A stretch of DNA of 64,000 bases from positions 124,001 to 188,000 of the forward strand of contig CAJQUW010007894.1 of NCBI GenBank assembly GCA_907163375.1. The letters run 5' to 3'. The notes beneath the pieces are model-generated. The model was not told where the DNA came from. It saw nothing but the letters and a program-made list of their open reading frames with translations, and searched no databases. The stretch comes from Prostheceraeus crozeri. Its lineage: Eukaryota; Platyhelminthes; Polycladida; Euryleptidae. Numbering within the stretch: the stretch's first letter is position 1; every line of letters starts with the position of its first letter. Positions 1 through 10,068 of this stretch are shown one piece after another. A program made the translations under genes and the position numbers.

Positions 1-2091
1 GTTAAGACTTAACAGACGGGAGCTCCCCATATTTTTCCACAATTTTAAAAATTATGATAGTCACATCGTTTGCTATAAAGCGATTGGAAGAATGAAATCT
101 TGGAAATTAGATGTTGTAGCAGCAACTGCTGAAAAATATATAACTTTATCCGCCAGTGTCCCTGTAAATGAATACAAAGGGAAGACAGTATACTTTAAAC
201 TAAAATTCTTAGACTCATATCAATTTCTAAGTGCATCCTTGAGTGAATTAGCCAAGGGCTTGCAAACGTATGAGCATGTAGAGACATTAAGGGTAGAATT
301 TCCACAATTAAGTGATAATGTTTTATATCAGAAGGGAGTGTTTCCATATTCATACTTCAAAAACTGAAACACGTTGACGGAAGACTGTCTACCACCACAA
401 TTTGAATTCTATAATGATCTTACTCGTGAGCACTGTTCCGATAGTGAATATGAACACGCTAACAAGGCGTGGATTGAATTTAATTGTAGCACATTTGGTG
501 ATTACATGCTGGCATATCTGAAGTTAGATGTTTTATTGTTGGCAGACATATTTGAAGTGTTTAGAGCATTGAGTCAACGTGAGGATGAAGTCGACCCTGT
601 ACATTTTGTCAGTCTCCCACATCTTAGCTTTACCTCAGCACTAAATTTCTCTTCCAATGATCCCCCACACTACATACAAGATGAAAATATGTACAATCTA
701 TTTGAACGAGGAATTAGAGGGGTATGACTTTCACCAACATTCACCGAGCGCGTGCACGCATTGAAGAATTAGGAAATAATATACATGAAAGTCGACATTT
801 GACCTACTTAGATGTTAATAACCTTTACGGTTCTTCACTCAGTAGAAATCTACCCCACTCAAATTTCAAATGGTTGAATGAAAGGGAATTAGATAATTTT
901 TTAAATGAAGAAAATGTTCAAAATATAGATGATGATGGTGAAATCGGCTACATTTTTGATTTAGATTTAGAGTATCCTGCAGCCATTCATGATGACACTG
1001 CCGATTTCCCATTAGCTCCAGAAATGCAGATGATTGAAAAGAGAATGTTTTCACACTATATGAAAAATCTATATGAAAAAGTAAGACCAAATACACATTT
1101 TTCTTTTATCAAGAAACTTCTGCTCCATCAATTTGATAGGGAAAATTATGTAGTCCACTACTCAATTTTAAAATTTTACTTGACCATGGGCATGAGAATC
1201 AAGAAGATTCATAGTGGCATAAAATTCACACAAAAGCCTTGGTTAAAAACATACATTGATATGAACTCTCAAAAGAGGGCTCAATCAAACACTGACTTCG
1301 AAAAGTCATTCTACAAATTGAAAAATAATTCTATATATGGTAAAACAATGGAAAATGTAAGGAGAAGGAAAAAATTTAAACTAGTCAACAATGAGAAACA
1401 ACTACTGAAATTGTCAAATCATCCTCTCTATGTTCAACACAAAATAATTGATGAAGATCTGGTTGGTATGGAAATGTACAAACCTTCAATAGTTTTAAAT
1501 AAATTAATATATGTTGGTCAAGCAGTACTTGACTATAGTAAGTTGGAAATCTATCAATGATATTACAATGATCTAAAAGGGTGTCCACTGATAAATAAAA
1601 CGCGGCTTTGTGGAGGTGATACCGACAGTTTCTTCCTATGTTTATACACATCACCATCTGTCCGTCTAGAAGATATACTTCTATACTTTGGTGAAAAGTT
1701 TGACTCTTCAAACTATGATAGTCATCACCGACTATACTCAACTACAAACAAAGCTAGATTAGGTTGTTTTAAGGATGAGTGTGCTGGAAAGTTGCTTGAG
1801 GAAATGATTCTACTAAAACCGAAAATGTATTCAATGAAATACCTAGACTCTACGAATCATAGCATCAAACGTGCAAAAGGAATTCAGAGAGCAGCAGTTA
1901 AAAAATTGAAACATAATGACTGTAGTAGTGTCTATTATAGTGAGAATGATACAACTGAAGATATGACAATTATAAATTCAAAAAGTCACATAGCACAAAA
2001 TCATTTAGGAAGCGAGGTCTTTCACTTTGGGAGGATAAGCGCTGTTGGCTGGATAAAAATTTATCATTACCATATTGACACTACAACCTAG
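1..2091 (+). pseudogene. Polinton protein-primed DNA polymerase B (C-terminal part)
   Basis: Replicative family B polymerase of the element, which copies the linear DNA using a terminal protein primer. The window begins inside the gene, so the exonuclease side is mostly missing. Recognisable polymerase motifs are DVNNLYGSSL (motif A region, about 810-840), KNNSIYGKTMENVRR (motif B region, about 1321-1365) and the DTDS signature of motif C at about 1620. It is transcribed opposite to the capsid and packaging genes, as usual for Polintons. The gene is broken, with about three or four interruptions in the visible part. Family assignment is secure from the motifs. Confidence 0.88.
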
Positions 2092-2408
2092 GGCTTCCCC
2101 CACCGTCGAAGAGAAGGAGATGCCTTCCTGTCACAGGTGATGTAGAATAAGTCTAAATAAAAACAATATAATATTCCACTTGTAATAGATCTTGCGATTG
2201 CTGCATCTTCCGACATGTAGCAACACTTACTAATACATAAGTAGTCTTACTAAAATTGAAATTTCCACATCTTTCCGATATGTAGAAATGATTACTAATA
2301 AATAGGTAGTCCTAATGTGAATGAATATGTGAAGAATTTGTACTCAACAACATTCCGATATGTTGAGCTAATAAAATAACAAACTTTAGGCAAACATTAA
2401 ACTCAAAT
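2092..2408. repeat. Intergenic segment with three copies of a 13-bp motif
   Basis: AT-rich spacer between the polymerase and the next plus-strand genes. It carries TTCCGAYATGTNG at 2208-2220, 2273-2285 and 2353-2365. The first two copies are also followed by similar TTACTAATA...GTAGTC text, so the spacer is a decayed tandem repeat of about 65-80 bp. A regulatory role for the downstream gene is possible but unproven. Confidence 0.5.
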
Positions 2409-2990
2409 TTGAAACATAGCTTTCGGAACATGCCTCATTACATAAGAACATGGAAACTTAGTGACGTTCAAAAAGTTCACATAACAAATTCTAAAAGAAT
2501 AGCATTTCGTCATTCAATAGCAAATAGTGTTCGAAAACATCGTGGCGTTTGCATTAGTATTGACTCATTGCCTTCACTGAAAGACTTTGCGGATCTCATT
2601 GGCAACCATAAGACTCGGATCAAGATTCCTCTCGATGACAAGGTATGGATAAAGTGTGATTCATCAGTCAAACTATACGTCTGTTCACCAAAACGGGAAG
2701 ATGTTGAATATCGATTTTTTCGTTTCAGTGACGTCACATGGGAAACCTTTACAAGGGAGATACTACCACAGATAACGTCATTCATTAAAGATGGAGGACA
2801 TCAAACGGTTGGAAGTTGTAAATCGGATGTTAACTACAAAAGCAAAGTCAAAACTCAATCTACAAGAGATCGAGAGGAATATACCCAACCGAAAACAATG
2901 GTTACTGATAAAACGCAAATTGAAGCCGACAACGAGCTTACATCTTGGAAGACCCTCAATGTTAACATGGAGGATTCAGAGGAAGGATAA
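2409..2990 (+). CDS. Polinton protein of unknown function
   Basis: An open frame of 193 codons with a basic N-terminal half and a Thr/Lys/Glu-rich, probably disordered, tail. I do not recognise a domain. It lies downstream of polymerase B on the same strand and its last 200 bp overlap the next frame. The first Met may not be the true start; another Met lies eight codons in. Its position suggests an accessory or early gene of the element. Confidence 0.45.
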   Translation: MKHSFRNMPHYIRTWKLSDVQKVHITNSKRIAFRHSIANSVRKHRGVCISIDSLPSLKDFADLIGNHKTRIKIPLDDKVWIKCDSSVKLYVCSPKREDVEYRFFRFSDVTWETFTREILPQITSFIKDGGHQTVGSCKSDVNYKSKVKTQSTRDREEYTQPKTMVTDKTQIEADNELTSWKTLNVNMEDSEEG

Positions 2991-3360
2991 ATCTCTCAGT
3001 ATCCTATTCTTTCCAAATGGAACAATCCAATGTATTGGAAGGGTCATGGAGGGTGATCTCTCATATCTACACTTAACTTTGGAACATTTACTTGGTGATT
3101 CCTTATCTGATTGGAAAGTGAAGACAATGACCGTGTTATGTGAATTACACTATCACTATGACTTCCGTAAAGTTACATCATCACATAATCTAACTTATGA
3201 AGTGGAGTTATTTCCAGCAGCTCAATTGACTAACTGGCATCCATATCATGTTCATGTGTTCCATAATGGAAAGATTGTGATAACCGGCATCAAAGACATA
3301 AGTGATGTACCTCCCATCATATGTGATTTGAAAAAATGTTTCATGAAAACCAAATTGTAG
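2791..3360 (+). CDS. TATA-binding-protein-like (TBP-fold) Polinton protein
   Basis: 189 codons. Residues about 69-110 and 115-185 look like the two halves of the TBP saddle. In the second half YEVELFP (136-142) and HNGKIVITGIK (158-168) match the TBP signatures YEPELFP and xSGKIVxTGAK in order and spacing. In the first half FFPNGTIQCIGR matches the IFSSGKMVCTGAK strand pair. TBP binds TATA promoters and recruits the transcription machinery, so an element-encoded version could direct transcription of the element's own genes; TATA-like boxes lie before several of them. The first 60 codons overlap another frame and may not all be coding. The domain match is by eye. Confidence 0.65.
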   Translation: MEDIKRLEVVNRMLTTKAKSKLNLQEIERNIPNRKQWLLIKRKLKPTTSLHLGRPSMLTWRIQRKDKSLSILFFPNGTIQCIGRVMEGDLSYLHLTLEHLLGDSLSDWKVKTMTVLCELHYHYDFRKVTSSHNLTYEVELFPAAQLTNWHPYHVHVFHNGKIVITGIKDISDVPPIICDLKKCFMKTKL

Positions 3361-3466
3361 ATTTTGTATATGTGAATAGATAATGAAATATGAATATGTT
3401 TTTGTTTTCCTTATAAACCCTTGTTGTGGAAAAAAAGAGAGCAAGTTAATGATACAACATAAAACT

Positions 3467-3931
3467 TTATTTCAAAACTGCTTCAACATATTTAGTAAGA
3501 ATTACATCATTTTTATCACAGTTTTTTGAAAATAATTCTAAAGCACTTTTACAGTTATTTTTCAATGGTCTCTCGTTGACAAAATAGAGTACATAGCCAC
3601 CGCACATTAGAGATGTATTACTTTGAAGTGGGAACGATGTCACTTTCCTAACAGTCCAGGAGAACCTGTTCATCCATAATGCGATATCATGTAAACGAGG
3701 TTGATTAAGAGAGTCAAAATATTCGGCAACTTTATAACGATTGATGTATACAGCAATCCAATGTTTTCCGGGAAGATTGTTGGTATCCGTATTGATAATA
3801 AGCGAACAAGGATAGAAAGGAATTGAATCAGGTAAATTATCTCTTGAAAAGACATTGAGAAATATTGTCTTGGAGTAGGGATGAGCTTTCCTCATTTTCC
3901 TCAAGATTTCTATGTTGCTTAAGTTACTCAT
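3467..3931 (-). CDS. Polinton adenain-like cysteine protease (PRO)
   Basis: 154-residue maturation protease of the adenovirus C5 type, expected to cleave capsid or core precursors during particle assembly. The catalytic pattern is visible: His57 in GKHWIAVYI, Asp73 in EYFDS, Gln103 and Cys110 in LQSNTSLMCGGY. The Gln-Cys spacing of 7 equals that of adenain (Gln115/Cys122). The start overlaps the end of the upstream major capsid gene by 4 bp, implying a shared transcript. The frame looks whole. Confidence 0.88.
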   Translation of the reverse strand: MSNLSNIEILRKMRKAHPYSKTIFLNVFSRDNLPDSIPFYPCSLIINTDTNNLPGKHWIAVYINRYKVAEYFDSLNQPRLHDIALWMNRFSWTVRKVTSFPLQSNTSLMCGGYVLYFVNERPLKNNCKSALELFSKNCDKNDVILTKYVEAVLK

Positions 3932-5211
3932 CTCTGATAGCTGACAGTCACGTCTCTCATTCTTGTTATCTCAACTTTGTTATCACAGATAGCATAAATG
4001 AGACAAGTAATTGTTTTCTTCAAAGGTGACTCAAATGATACCTCCAGTCGTAGATTTCCAGGCTTTGTAACTCCTACGCTTTCACCACCTAGATCTGCAT
4101 CTGCTGTGAGGTTGTACATAATGAAGAAGTAGCCATTCTTGTACATATCCATTGTAATTCCATTTGAATCATCTATATTAAACATGTTGAGGGCGGTGAA
4201 AGTAGAACCATATTCACGTGCGAATTTACCATCTTTGAAATTAGGCTCATATGCTTTGCAAGATACAAATTTCCCATCCTGGTAGAGTGCTAGTTTGCTA
4301 ACATTAAAGTGTTGGAAATTGAATGGATTCTTTTCAAAAGCACCAATGAATGCCTCATTTTCCAGAAATGTGATATACACCGCCTTTGGCATTGCAGTGG
4401 GAAAAAGATTTGGGTAGGCATGTGAGGATGATCCCGCACCAATTGTGAAGTTTGTCAACACACTGTGATTAACTGGATATATTTCATTGTTTTTCCTCAA
4501 TCCTGTCGCATGCTCGTTGATGACTGACGGGTTCATTGTTACTCGCCTTACATTGAGCACGGCATTACTTATGTTGACTTGATAGTTTGTAGCTCCAAAA
4601 GCCATTAACGCGAACTCAGGATTTGCACGAATAAATTTTATTTGCATTTTAACCTGTGATAGCAGATATCTAGATTGACGAAGGAAATCAAGATAGACGG
4701 GTCCTTTCAAGTATAATTCCTTTGAATCCGCTGTTAAATCCATTCGTCTCTTCAACCCTGTATTTGAGACATCATCAAATTTCCCTTGCTGATCATCATA
4801 CCACCCAGAAACTTGCAAGTGTGACTGTTTAGCTTGCTTTTGAAATTGAGTCATTGTATGTATATATGCTCCACATGGATATGCTCGATCCCCTCCTTCA
4901 ATCTGTTTGTCATTCAATATTAGATACACATCTGAGAACAGACTGGCAATAGGAAGATTTGCTAATCCCACTTTATCCTTGGATGAATCGATATTTGTAC
5001 CATCAGTCTTCTTAATTTGCATACACAACTCTAAATCAATGGATTGACAGTCAATATAATCTTGAGGATTGGCAGGTATATCAAACTGAATAGGCTGCTG
5101 GTTACCATCGATATTTGTTGTGGGGACTATGTCTACAATTGTTGAGGAGATGATGTCTGTCTGATGAGGGGGAGAATCGAAGAAACACAAAGCCGAATTG
5201 ATACTCTGCAT
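3928..5211 (-). CDS. Polinton major capsid protein, double jelly-roll type
   Basis: 427 residues. It belongs to the family annotated in animals as F54H12.2-like, which is the hexon-like major capsid protein of Polintons. Supporting stretches are the N-terminal SALCFFDSPPHQTDI, the central LDFLRQSRYLLSQVKMQIKF, followed by PEFALM, and the C-terminal LRLEVSFESPLKKTITCLIY. The protein would form the trimers that tile an icosahedral shell. It sits directly before the protease with a 4-bp overlap. The frame looks whole at this length. The identification is by remembered family features, not by a profile search. Confidence 0.75.
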   Translation of the reverse strand: MQSINSALCFFDSPPHQTDIISSTIVDIVPTTNIDGNQQPIQFDIPANPQDYIDCQSIDLELCMQIKKTDGTNIDSSKDKVGLANLPIASLFSDVYLILNDKQIEGGDRAYPCGAYIHTMTQFQKQAKQSHLQVSGWYDDQQGKFDDVSNTGLKRRMDLTADSKELYLKGPVYLDFLRQSRYLLSQVKMQIKFIRANPEFALMAFGATNYQVNISNAVLNVRRVTMNPSVINEHATGLRKNNEIYPVNHSVLTNFTIGAGSSSHAYPNLFPTAMPKAVYITFLENEAFIGAFEKNPFNFQHFNVSKLALYQDGKFVSCKAYEPNFKDGKFAREYGSTFTALNMFNIDDSNGITMDMYKNGYFFIMYNLTADADLGGESVGVTKPGNLRLEVSFESPLKKTITCLIYAICDNKVEITRMRDVTVSYQR

Positions 5212-5221
5212 CGTATTAGCT

Positions 5222-5704
5222 CTACAAATATGTTGTCTTCCTTCGTTTTGACTTGTTTCTAGTCGCTGTGGAATTTCGTTTGCGCTTTCGTGTTTTCACT
5301 CGACGTCTAGATTTAGAACGTGCTGCTCTAGTCGGCTTTTTACTTTTCCTGCGTCTTTGCTTAGTAACTCGACCGGATCCAACTTGTCTTGACTTCCTAC
5401 GCTTCTTCCGAACTGTACGTCTCGTCTTTGTTAAATCATCTAATGCGTCTATGGCAGATTGCTGCGCGCGCATTTTCATAGATTCACCGATATCCTCACC
5501 TTGAAGCGCATCAGCTGCAACATTTGCACCAAAATCTAAAGCCCTGCTTCCAACACGCTTCATGATTGGTACGCCATACTTTTTGAGTGTTGGAAGAACC
5601 ATACGTCTTAGTGCACCAAATATGCCTCCTCCAACTTGTCGTCTACCTCCAACAAACACGGGATAACCGCTCTGATATGATGGTCTATTGTAAATGCCTG
5701 TCAT
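5222..5704 (-). CDS. Polinton basic core protein (adenovirus pX/pVII-like)
   Basis: 160 residues. A Gly-rich amphipathic head (GGGIFGALRRMVLPTLKKYG) is followed by an Ala-rich segment and, from about residue 90, a tail made mostly of Arg, Lys, Ser and Thr. This composition fits a DNA-condensing virion core protein. It sits 10 bp upstream of the major capsid gene in the same orientation, inside the structural gene block. The function is inferred from composition and position. Confidence 0.6.
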   Translation of the reverse strand: MTGIYNRPSYQSGYPVFVGGRRQVGGGIFGALRRMVLPTLKKYGVPIMKRVGSRALDFGANVAADALQGEDIGESMKMRAQQSAIDALDDLTKTRRTVRKKRRKSRQVGSGRVTKQRRRKSKKPTRAARSKSRRRVKTRKRKRNSTATRNKSKRRKTTYL

Positions 5705-5747
5705 TATGACTATTGAATAACTATGAAAGGCATAATAGCGTAAAGCC

Positions 5748-6257
5748 TTATTCTTGTGACCTAATATGTAGGGTCAAAACAGTAACACCACCACAGAACG
5801 GTACTACTTCTCCTGCGTCATCATGAATTGATATGTCAATTCTATTGATGAAATTTCGGCTGATTGGTAGATACATTGTGTTAAAAAATTCTCGATTGAT
5901 TAGTTGCTTCCTTACGGATGAGAGAGGAAATGTGCGCAGAAGTGGGGCCTCAATGTCGCCAACCATTATATATTCAATAATGTTACAATAGACGTATAAG
6001 TTACTTATATCACGCTCTAGTGATGGGGCTGTATTGCCTATTGATGTGCCTTCATAAATAGTTGATTTTGAGAATCCCAATGTGGTCGTTAACACGCTAT
6101 CCAGTTTGATAAGAGAGTTCTTCCCTACCTTTACAATCATGCGTTTCTTATGTGGGTCATAAGAAAAGTGATATTCATCTGCATCAAGGTAATCTACACC
6201 AAACTCATTTAACTTTGTACACAATTCAGATGGCGTTTTCAAGCTTTCAATGTTCAA
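5748..6257 (-). CDS. Penton-type minor capsid protein, C-terminal type
   Basis: 169 residues resembling the distal part of the Polinton minor capsid (penton-like, single jelly-roll) protein. Typical stretches are NLYVYCNIIEYIMVGDIEAP, LLRTFPL, and the terminal strand pair around IDISIHDDAGEVVPFCGG followed by VTVLTLHIR. In capsids this protein occupies the fivefold vertices. It lies immediately downstream of the penton-type gene at 6259-7350 on the same strand. Confidence 0.6.
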   Translation of the reverse strand: MNIESLKTPSELCTKLNEFGVDYLDADEYHFSYDPHKKRMIVKVGKNSLIKLDSVLTTTLGFSKSTIYEGTSIGNTAPSLERDISNLYVYCNIIEYIMVGDIEAPLLRTFPLSSVRKQLINREFFNTMYLPISRNFINRIDISIHDDAGEVVPFCGGVTVLTLHIRSQE

Positions 6258-6258
6258 A

Positions 6259-7350
6259 TTAACTCTTTACAAGTTCTCTGGAAGTAGACAATTCATCAAC
6301 CAATATGTCTTCGCTGTATACGTGGATATCCCATGAAGCATTTGTTGATGCCTTGAGTTTAGAAGAGGACAATTGAACATTGAATGTATCATTTAATTCT
6401 GTCAACCAAGGTGCGCTTTCAAGGCCCTTAAACATCCCAATCATTTCAGATCCGAATTCAATAACAGCGGACTCAGACTTTTCCAATGGTGTCTTTTTAG
6501 TAAAAACAATAAATTCTGCCTCCGTTTCAACAGTAAATAAAGTTACTTTCTTTTTCTTATATTCACAAGTCATTAACGTTTCTGGCACTGATCCTTGAAA
6601 CTTTCTTGCAAAGTCTTCAACGCTTCTAATGACCTCAAATTTATTTTTTACTCGGATGCTCCTTTTTTGTAATGCATACAATGGCACAATTCTACATTGA
6701 ACATCAGTGACTTTCCTCTCCGAATTCCACCCACGTCCATTGTACCAATACCTTGATGAGAAAGTTGTTCTGGAATACCCAAAAGTATGACTCAAATCCT
6801 TACATAATACAAGAAGAACATGCTTCCCTTCCTTCATCAATTTTGTTGACCCCTTTATGACTGGTTTGTAGAATTTATTCAAAGTCAGCTTGAAGAGATC
6901 ATTTATTCGTTCAAACATTCTACCGATTTCCTTTTCTGTATCTTGCAAGCTCATTGTGGGAACCTTAGAATCAAAAGTTGACGTTGCAAATGCCTTTTGA
7001 ATTTTAATCATGTTTTGGACAGATGGTAAAGATGTTGAAAAAGGATGTAAAGTTAGATGATGAAAAGCCCATGTACCATGTAGACAATTTTGAAATATGC
7101 GAAAGCAATCATCCTTCTCTCGCACTTCTTTATGTAATTCAAAATAGTTGTTCTTTAGCAAACTGATATCGTTGTAATAAGTAATTTCAGTTAGAGCAAC
7201 TTCATGGGGTCCATGCAGAGTAATTGGATTAGCGAATTCAACAGAGTAGAGAGATGGTTTGTTACTTGGGAATATCTTGGGGTTGCTATTGCTTGGAAGA
7301 ATGATGTTGAAGTTAGTAGACATGTTAAACTCATATATGGAAGAAGTCAC
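6259..7350 (-). CDS. Penton-type minor capsid protein, N-terminal type
   Basis: 363 residues. The first 75 resemble the start of Polinton penton proteins: FNIILPSNSNPKIFPSNKPS, then FANPITLHGPHEVALTEITY. The middle part is less conserved and I do not recognise a further domain. It belongs to the minus-strand structural block between the integrase and the capsid genes. The product is expected at the capsid vertices. Confidence 0.6.
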   Translation of the reverse strand: MTSSIYEFNMSTNFNIILPSNSNPKIFPSNKPSLYSVEFANPITLHGPHEVALTEITYYNDISLLKNNYFELHKEVREKDDCFRIFQNCLHGTWAFHHLTLHPFSTSLPSVQNMIKIQKAFATSTFDSKVPTMSLQDTEKEIGRMFERINDLFKLTLNKFYKPVIKGSTKLMKEGKHVLLVLCKDLSHTFGYSRTTFSSRYWYNGRGWNSERKVTDVQCRIVPLYALQKRSIRVKNKFEVIRSVEDFARKFQGSVPETLMTCEYKKKKVTLFTVETEAEFIVFTKKTPLEKSESAVIEFGSEMIGMFKGLESAPWLTELNDTFNVQLSSSKLKASTNASWDIHVYSEDILVDELSTSRELVKS

Positions 7351-7363
7351 ATGCTATATTAGC

Positions 7364-8513
7364 TTAAAAGTTACGAGTGTCTCCCACCTCCACATTTTGT
7401 AGATCTTGGTGCGTTATCCAGCTATTGAATGAATCAGGATATCCTTTCCATTTAACTAGATATTTCCTTTGATTGCCATGACCTTTCCTCCTCTTTATTT
7501 TGTCAATCATATACACCTCTTCACTTCTGTCTACTACTTGCAATTCATAAGAGTAAAATTTTCCTTCAATTGGATTGCCATGGTAATCTATTAATTTATA
7601 CATGGTGGGTCTAAATTTTGTATTTACTTCATCCACAAAAAACTCTTCTTCAGTCCAATTAGGTAGATATCCCTTCTCAAATGTAGACTTAACCTTTGAA
7701 ATCCAAACTCTATCACCAACATTAATTTTCTTTTCATTGGAAATGTTTTTCGCTTTCTTATCATACAATCGAAGCCATACATCCATCGCATTATCTGGGG
7801 TAACATCAACTGGTTTCATCTTAATGATTCGATGGTAGCTTTCATTGTAATTCTTAACAAATTTCTGCAGCTCACCTACCCAAACATGTGTATTTTTTGC
7901 AGTGAAATAGCGCCATATTTTTGTCTTCAGTGTGCGATTGAACCTCTCAACCATGGCAGCTTTATAAGCACTTTTGACACTAAACAATTCCACATTATGA
8001 CTTTTAAGGAGACTTCGAACATGAGAGTTTTCGAATTCCTTCCCTTGATCGGTCTGTATTCTTTGCGGAACACGCCCCCCATCGAAAATGCTCTGAAAAG
8101 CCGCTTCAACTTCTGGTCCTCGTTTAGATTTCAGCGCACGTGCCCAAGCATAGCGAGATAAAATATCTATTACGGTTAAGATGTATTTATAGCCATCATT
8201 GTACTGTGATATCTGTTGCATGTCAGCCAAGTCCGCTTGCCATTGACTATCTATATTGTTAACAACATATTTTCTTGTTGGAAACCGCTTTATCGCATTT
8301 TTGTGGAGTGTAAGTCGGTTGACTCCTCAACCACTTCTTGACTTTCTCTATTCCCACACCTGCTGCGCGAGCTAGAACCTCCGGACGACTGAAACTTGCG
8401 GGATGATTTAAGTCGTAATAAATCTTTCTGAGTTTCACTGCTGTACTCATCGTCTTTGTTCTGATTTGCACGCGTATTACTCGCACAGCAACTGCTAACA
8501 CAATTGATATCAA
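7364..8513 (-). pseudogene. Polinton integrase with chromodomain (INT)
   Basis: Retroviral-type DDE integrase that inserts the element into host DNA. The catalytic core shows an Asp in TVIDILSRYAWA, an Asp in IQTDQGKEFEN and a Glu in MVERFNRTLK, with last-pair spacing near the usual 35. A C-terminal chromodomain (YLVKWKGYPDSFNSWI) would bind modified histones and may steer target choice. N-terminal family text (LRKIYYDLNHPASFSRPEVL) lies at about 8350-8440. It sits between the penton-type genes and the coiled protein. The gene is broken, with about one or two interruptions. Confidence 0.88.
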
Positions 8514-8617
8514 CCTCTATGCCCTCTTCTGCTTTACCTGCGAGCGCAGATTTCAAACAACAGCAAAATTTTTGTAACGACATCATGTGAGAGAGGCAAG
8601 GCTTAATTCATATTTGC

Positions 8618-9298
8618 TTAATATTTACTATACTCTTTCGCAACACGCATTGAGCGCCTAGTAGCTCTTTTTGGTTGCAGATCATCGGGATCATGAAGCT
8701 CTCGCTTGACCGCCATCGTGGGTGTTTTACTCTTTGATCCATCTTGTAAGTGACCCTTATCCAATTCATTCACAGTCGGTCCTCCAATAATATTGTGAGG
8801 TACGTTTTGATCAGATAAAATTTTCTGAAAATATGTCCACCCTTGTGGTGCACCTAGTTTTCGCCTTACATCTCTGACAGCATATTGTAGAAGGTCATCT
8901 ATGTGACTTTTTTTAATAACATCACCAGTTGTTTCATCTATTATCTTCCCTCTCTCATTGAACTTCACATGTGGATCAATGAAGTCAAATAATCGCTCAG
9001 CGCGCACACGATATGGTCGAGGTGTTGACAAGGTTATAAATCGTCGCAACTTGTCACAAATCTGTCGCCTCTCGTCAATGTTTTCAGCTGCTAACTGCAT
9101 TCGTCGATAGGGATCCTTAATCTTCTGAATTTCCATATCCTTTTGCGTTAGTTCCTTAAGTTGATTCGTTATAGGTTGATCTATATTTTTGACTTCCTGT
9201 GCACTTTGTAATGTAGTCAATTGTACATACTCCTCTTGAGGAATGACTACCATCTTTGAATACGACATGTTTGAAAATAATAAGGCAACAAAGTACAT
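8618..9298 (-). CDS. Conserved Polinton protein of unknown function
   Basis: 226 residues. A charged, probably helical or coiled N-terminal half (about 25-90) is followed by a compact region with RRKLGAPQGWTYFQKIL and a basic, disordered C-terminal tail. Proteins starting with a similar 'Met-Val-Val-(Ile/Val)-Pro-x-Glu-Glu-Tyr' motif occur between integrase and ATPase in other animal Polintons, from memory. A second Met eleven codons in (MSYSKMVVIP) fits that family start better than the first Met. No enzymatic motif is visible. It is 9 bp from the ATPase gene on the same strand. Confidence 0.6.
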   Translation of the reverse strand: MYFVALLFSNMSYSKMVVIPQEEYVQLTTLQSAQEVKNIDQPITNQLKELTQKDMEIQKIKDPYRRMQLAAENIDERRQICDKLRRFITLSTPRPYRVRAERLFDFIDPHVKFNERGKIIDETTGDVIKKSHIDDLLQYAVRDVRRKLGAPQGWTYFQKILSDQNVPHNIIGGPTVNELDKGHLQDGSKSKTPTMAVKRELHDPDDLQPKRATRRSMRVAKEYSKY

Positions 9299-9307
9299 TG
9301 CTTAAAA

Positions 9308-9943
9308 CTAACTGTGAACCGAGAAAACTGTCATTGGTTCAGCGGAATTAGGTATGATATTTGTTCGAAATCGAAGTCGTTCCGGACATTCCTGGGTTAG
9401 ATCAATAAATAGATAACCATGTGGTTTCTTTGTTACATCTTCATATATTTTTGAAAGTACTTTAGGTTGTTGAGGTAATATCTGTCTACTGAGATGATGT
9501 ACCTGACTGCTATCTCTTGGATTTTTAAATATTGCCAAATAATGCGTATTCAAACTTCTAGTTCTTTGCTCTTTCCCTCCATCGAAGATGTTTTGGGTGA
9601 TGTAGATAATAAAAGCTTCCCTATGATGTGCAGTTTGAATGAACATTTCAGTTACATCCTTTGAAGATTTGCTTTCTCGTAATAGATCATCTAATACTAG
9701 TAAGTCACCTGCTTTGATATCCTCAGTTGATGGCAACCCTTGCTTCACCTCATAACCTTTCTGGCGAAGTGCAGAATGTAGTTGTGGTTGAAATATTCCA
9801 TAATACCATTTGACTCTCTTAATTTCCTTGTTAAACATTTCATTTCTATATTGTAGCAATTCAGTTACAAATGTAGTTTTACCGGACTGACTTGGTCCAG
9901 CGACACACATTGTGCGATCAGTGAATAGACGAAAATCTGTCAT
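9308..9943 (-). CDS. Polinton packaging ATPase (FtsK/HerA, A32 type)
   Basis: 211 residues. P-loop Walker A GPSQSGKT at 16-23, Walker B LLVLDD at 81-86, and a polar sensor strand YITQNIF at 114-120. This is the genome-packaging ATPase shared by Polintons, virophages and poxvirus A32, which pumps DNA into preformed shells. The length is typical. It is next to the coiled protein gene with a 9-bp gap. The frame looks whole. Confidence 0.88.
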   Translation of the reverse strand: MTDFRLFTDRTMCVAGPSQSGKTTFVTELLQYRNEMFNKEIKRVKWYYGIFQPQLHSALRQKGYEVKQGLPSTEDIKAGDLLVLDDLLRESKSSKDVTEMFIQTAHHREAFIIYITQNIFDGGKEQRTRSLNTHYLAIFKNPRDSSQVHHLSRQILPQQPKVLSKIYEDVTKKPHGYLFIDLTQECPERLRFRTNIIPNSAEPMTVFSVHS

Positions 9944-10068
9944 CTTATAATTCCATTAACATTAAACTCATCATCCCGCTAATTTTGCTTAGAACAACAA
10001 AACAGACACATGTTCCAGATCACGTTTATTTACATTCAGAATAGAAACTTTCAAGTTACATTTACAAA

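Noticed and set aside
5253-5504. 83-codon plus-strand frame opposite the core protein
   Set aside because: Antisense shadow of the Arg/Lys-rich tail of the core protein gene.
8290-8586. 98-codon minus-strand frame with a Cys-rich start
   Set aside because: It overlaps the N-terminal part of the integrase in another frame and has no family features.
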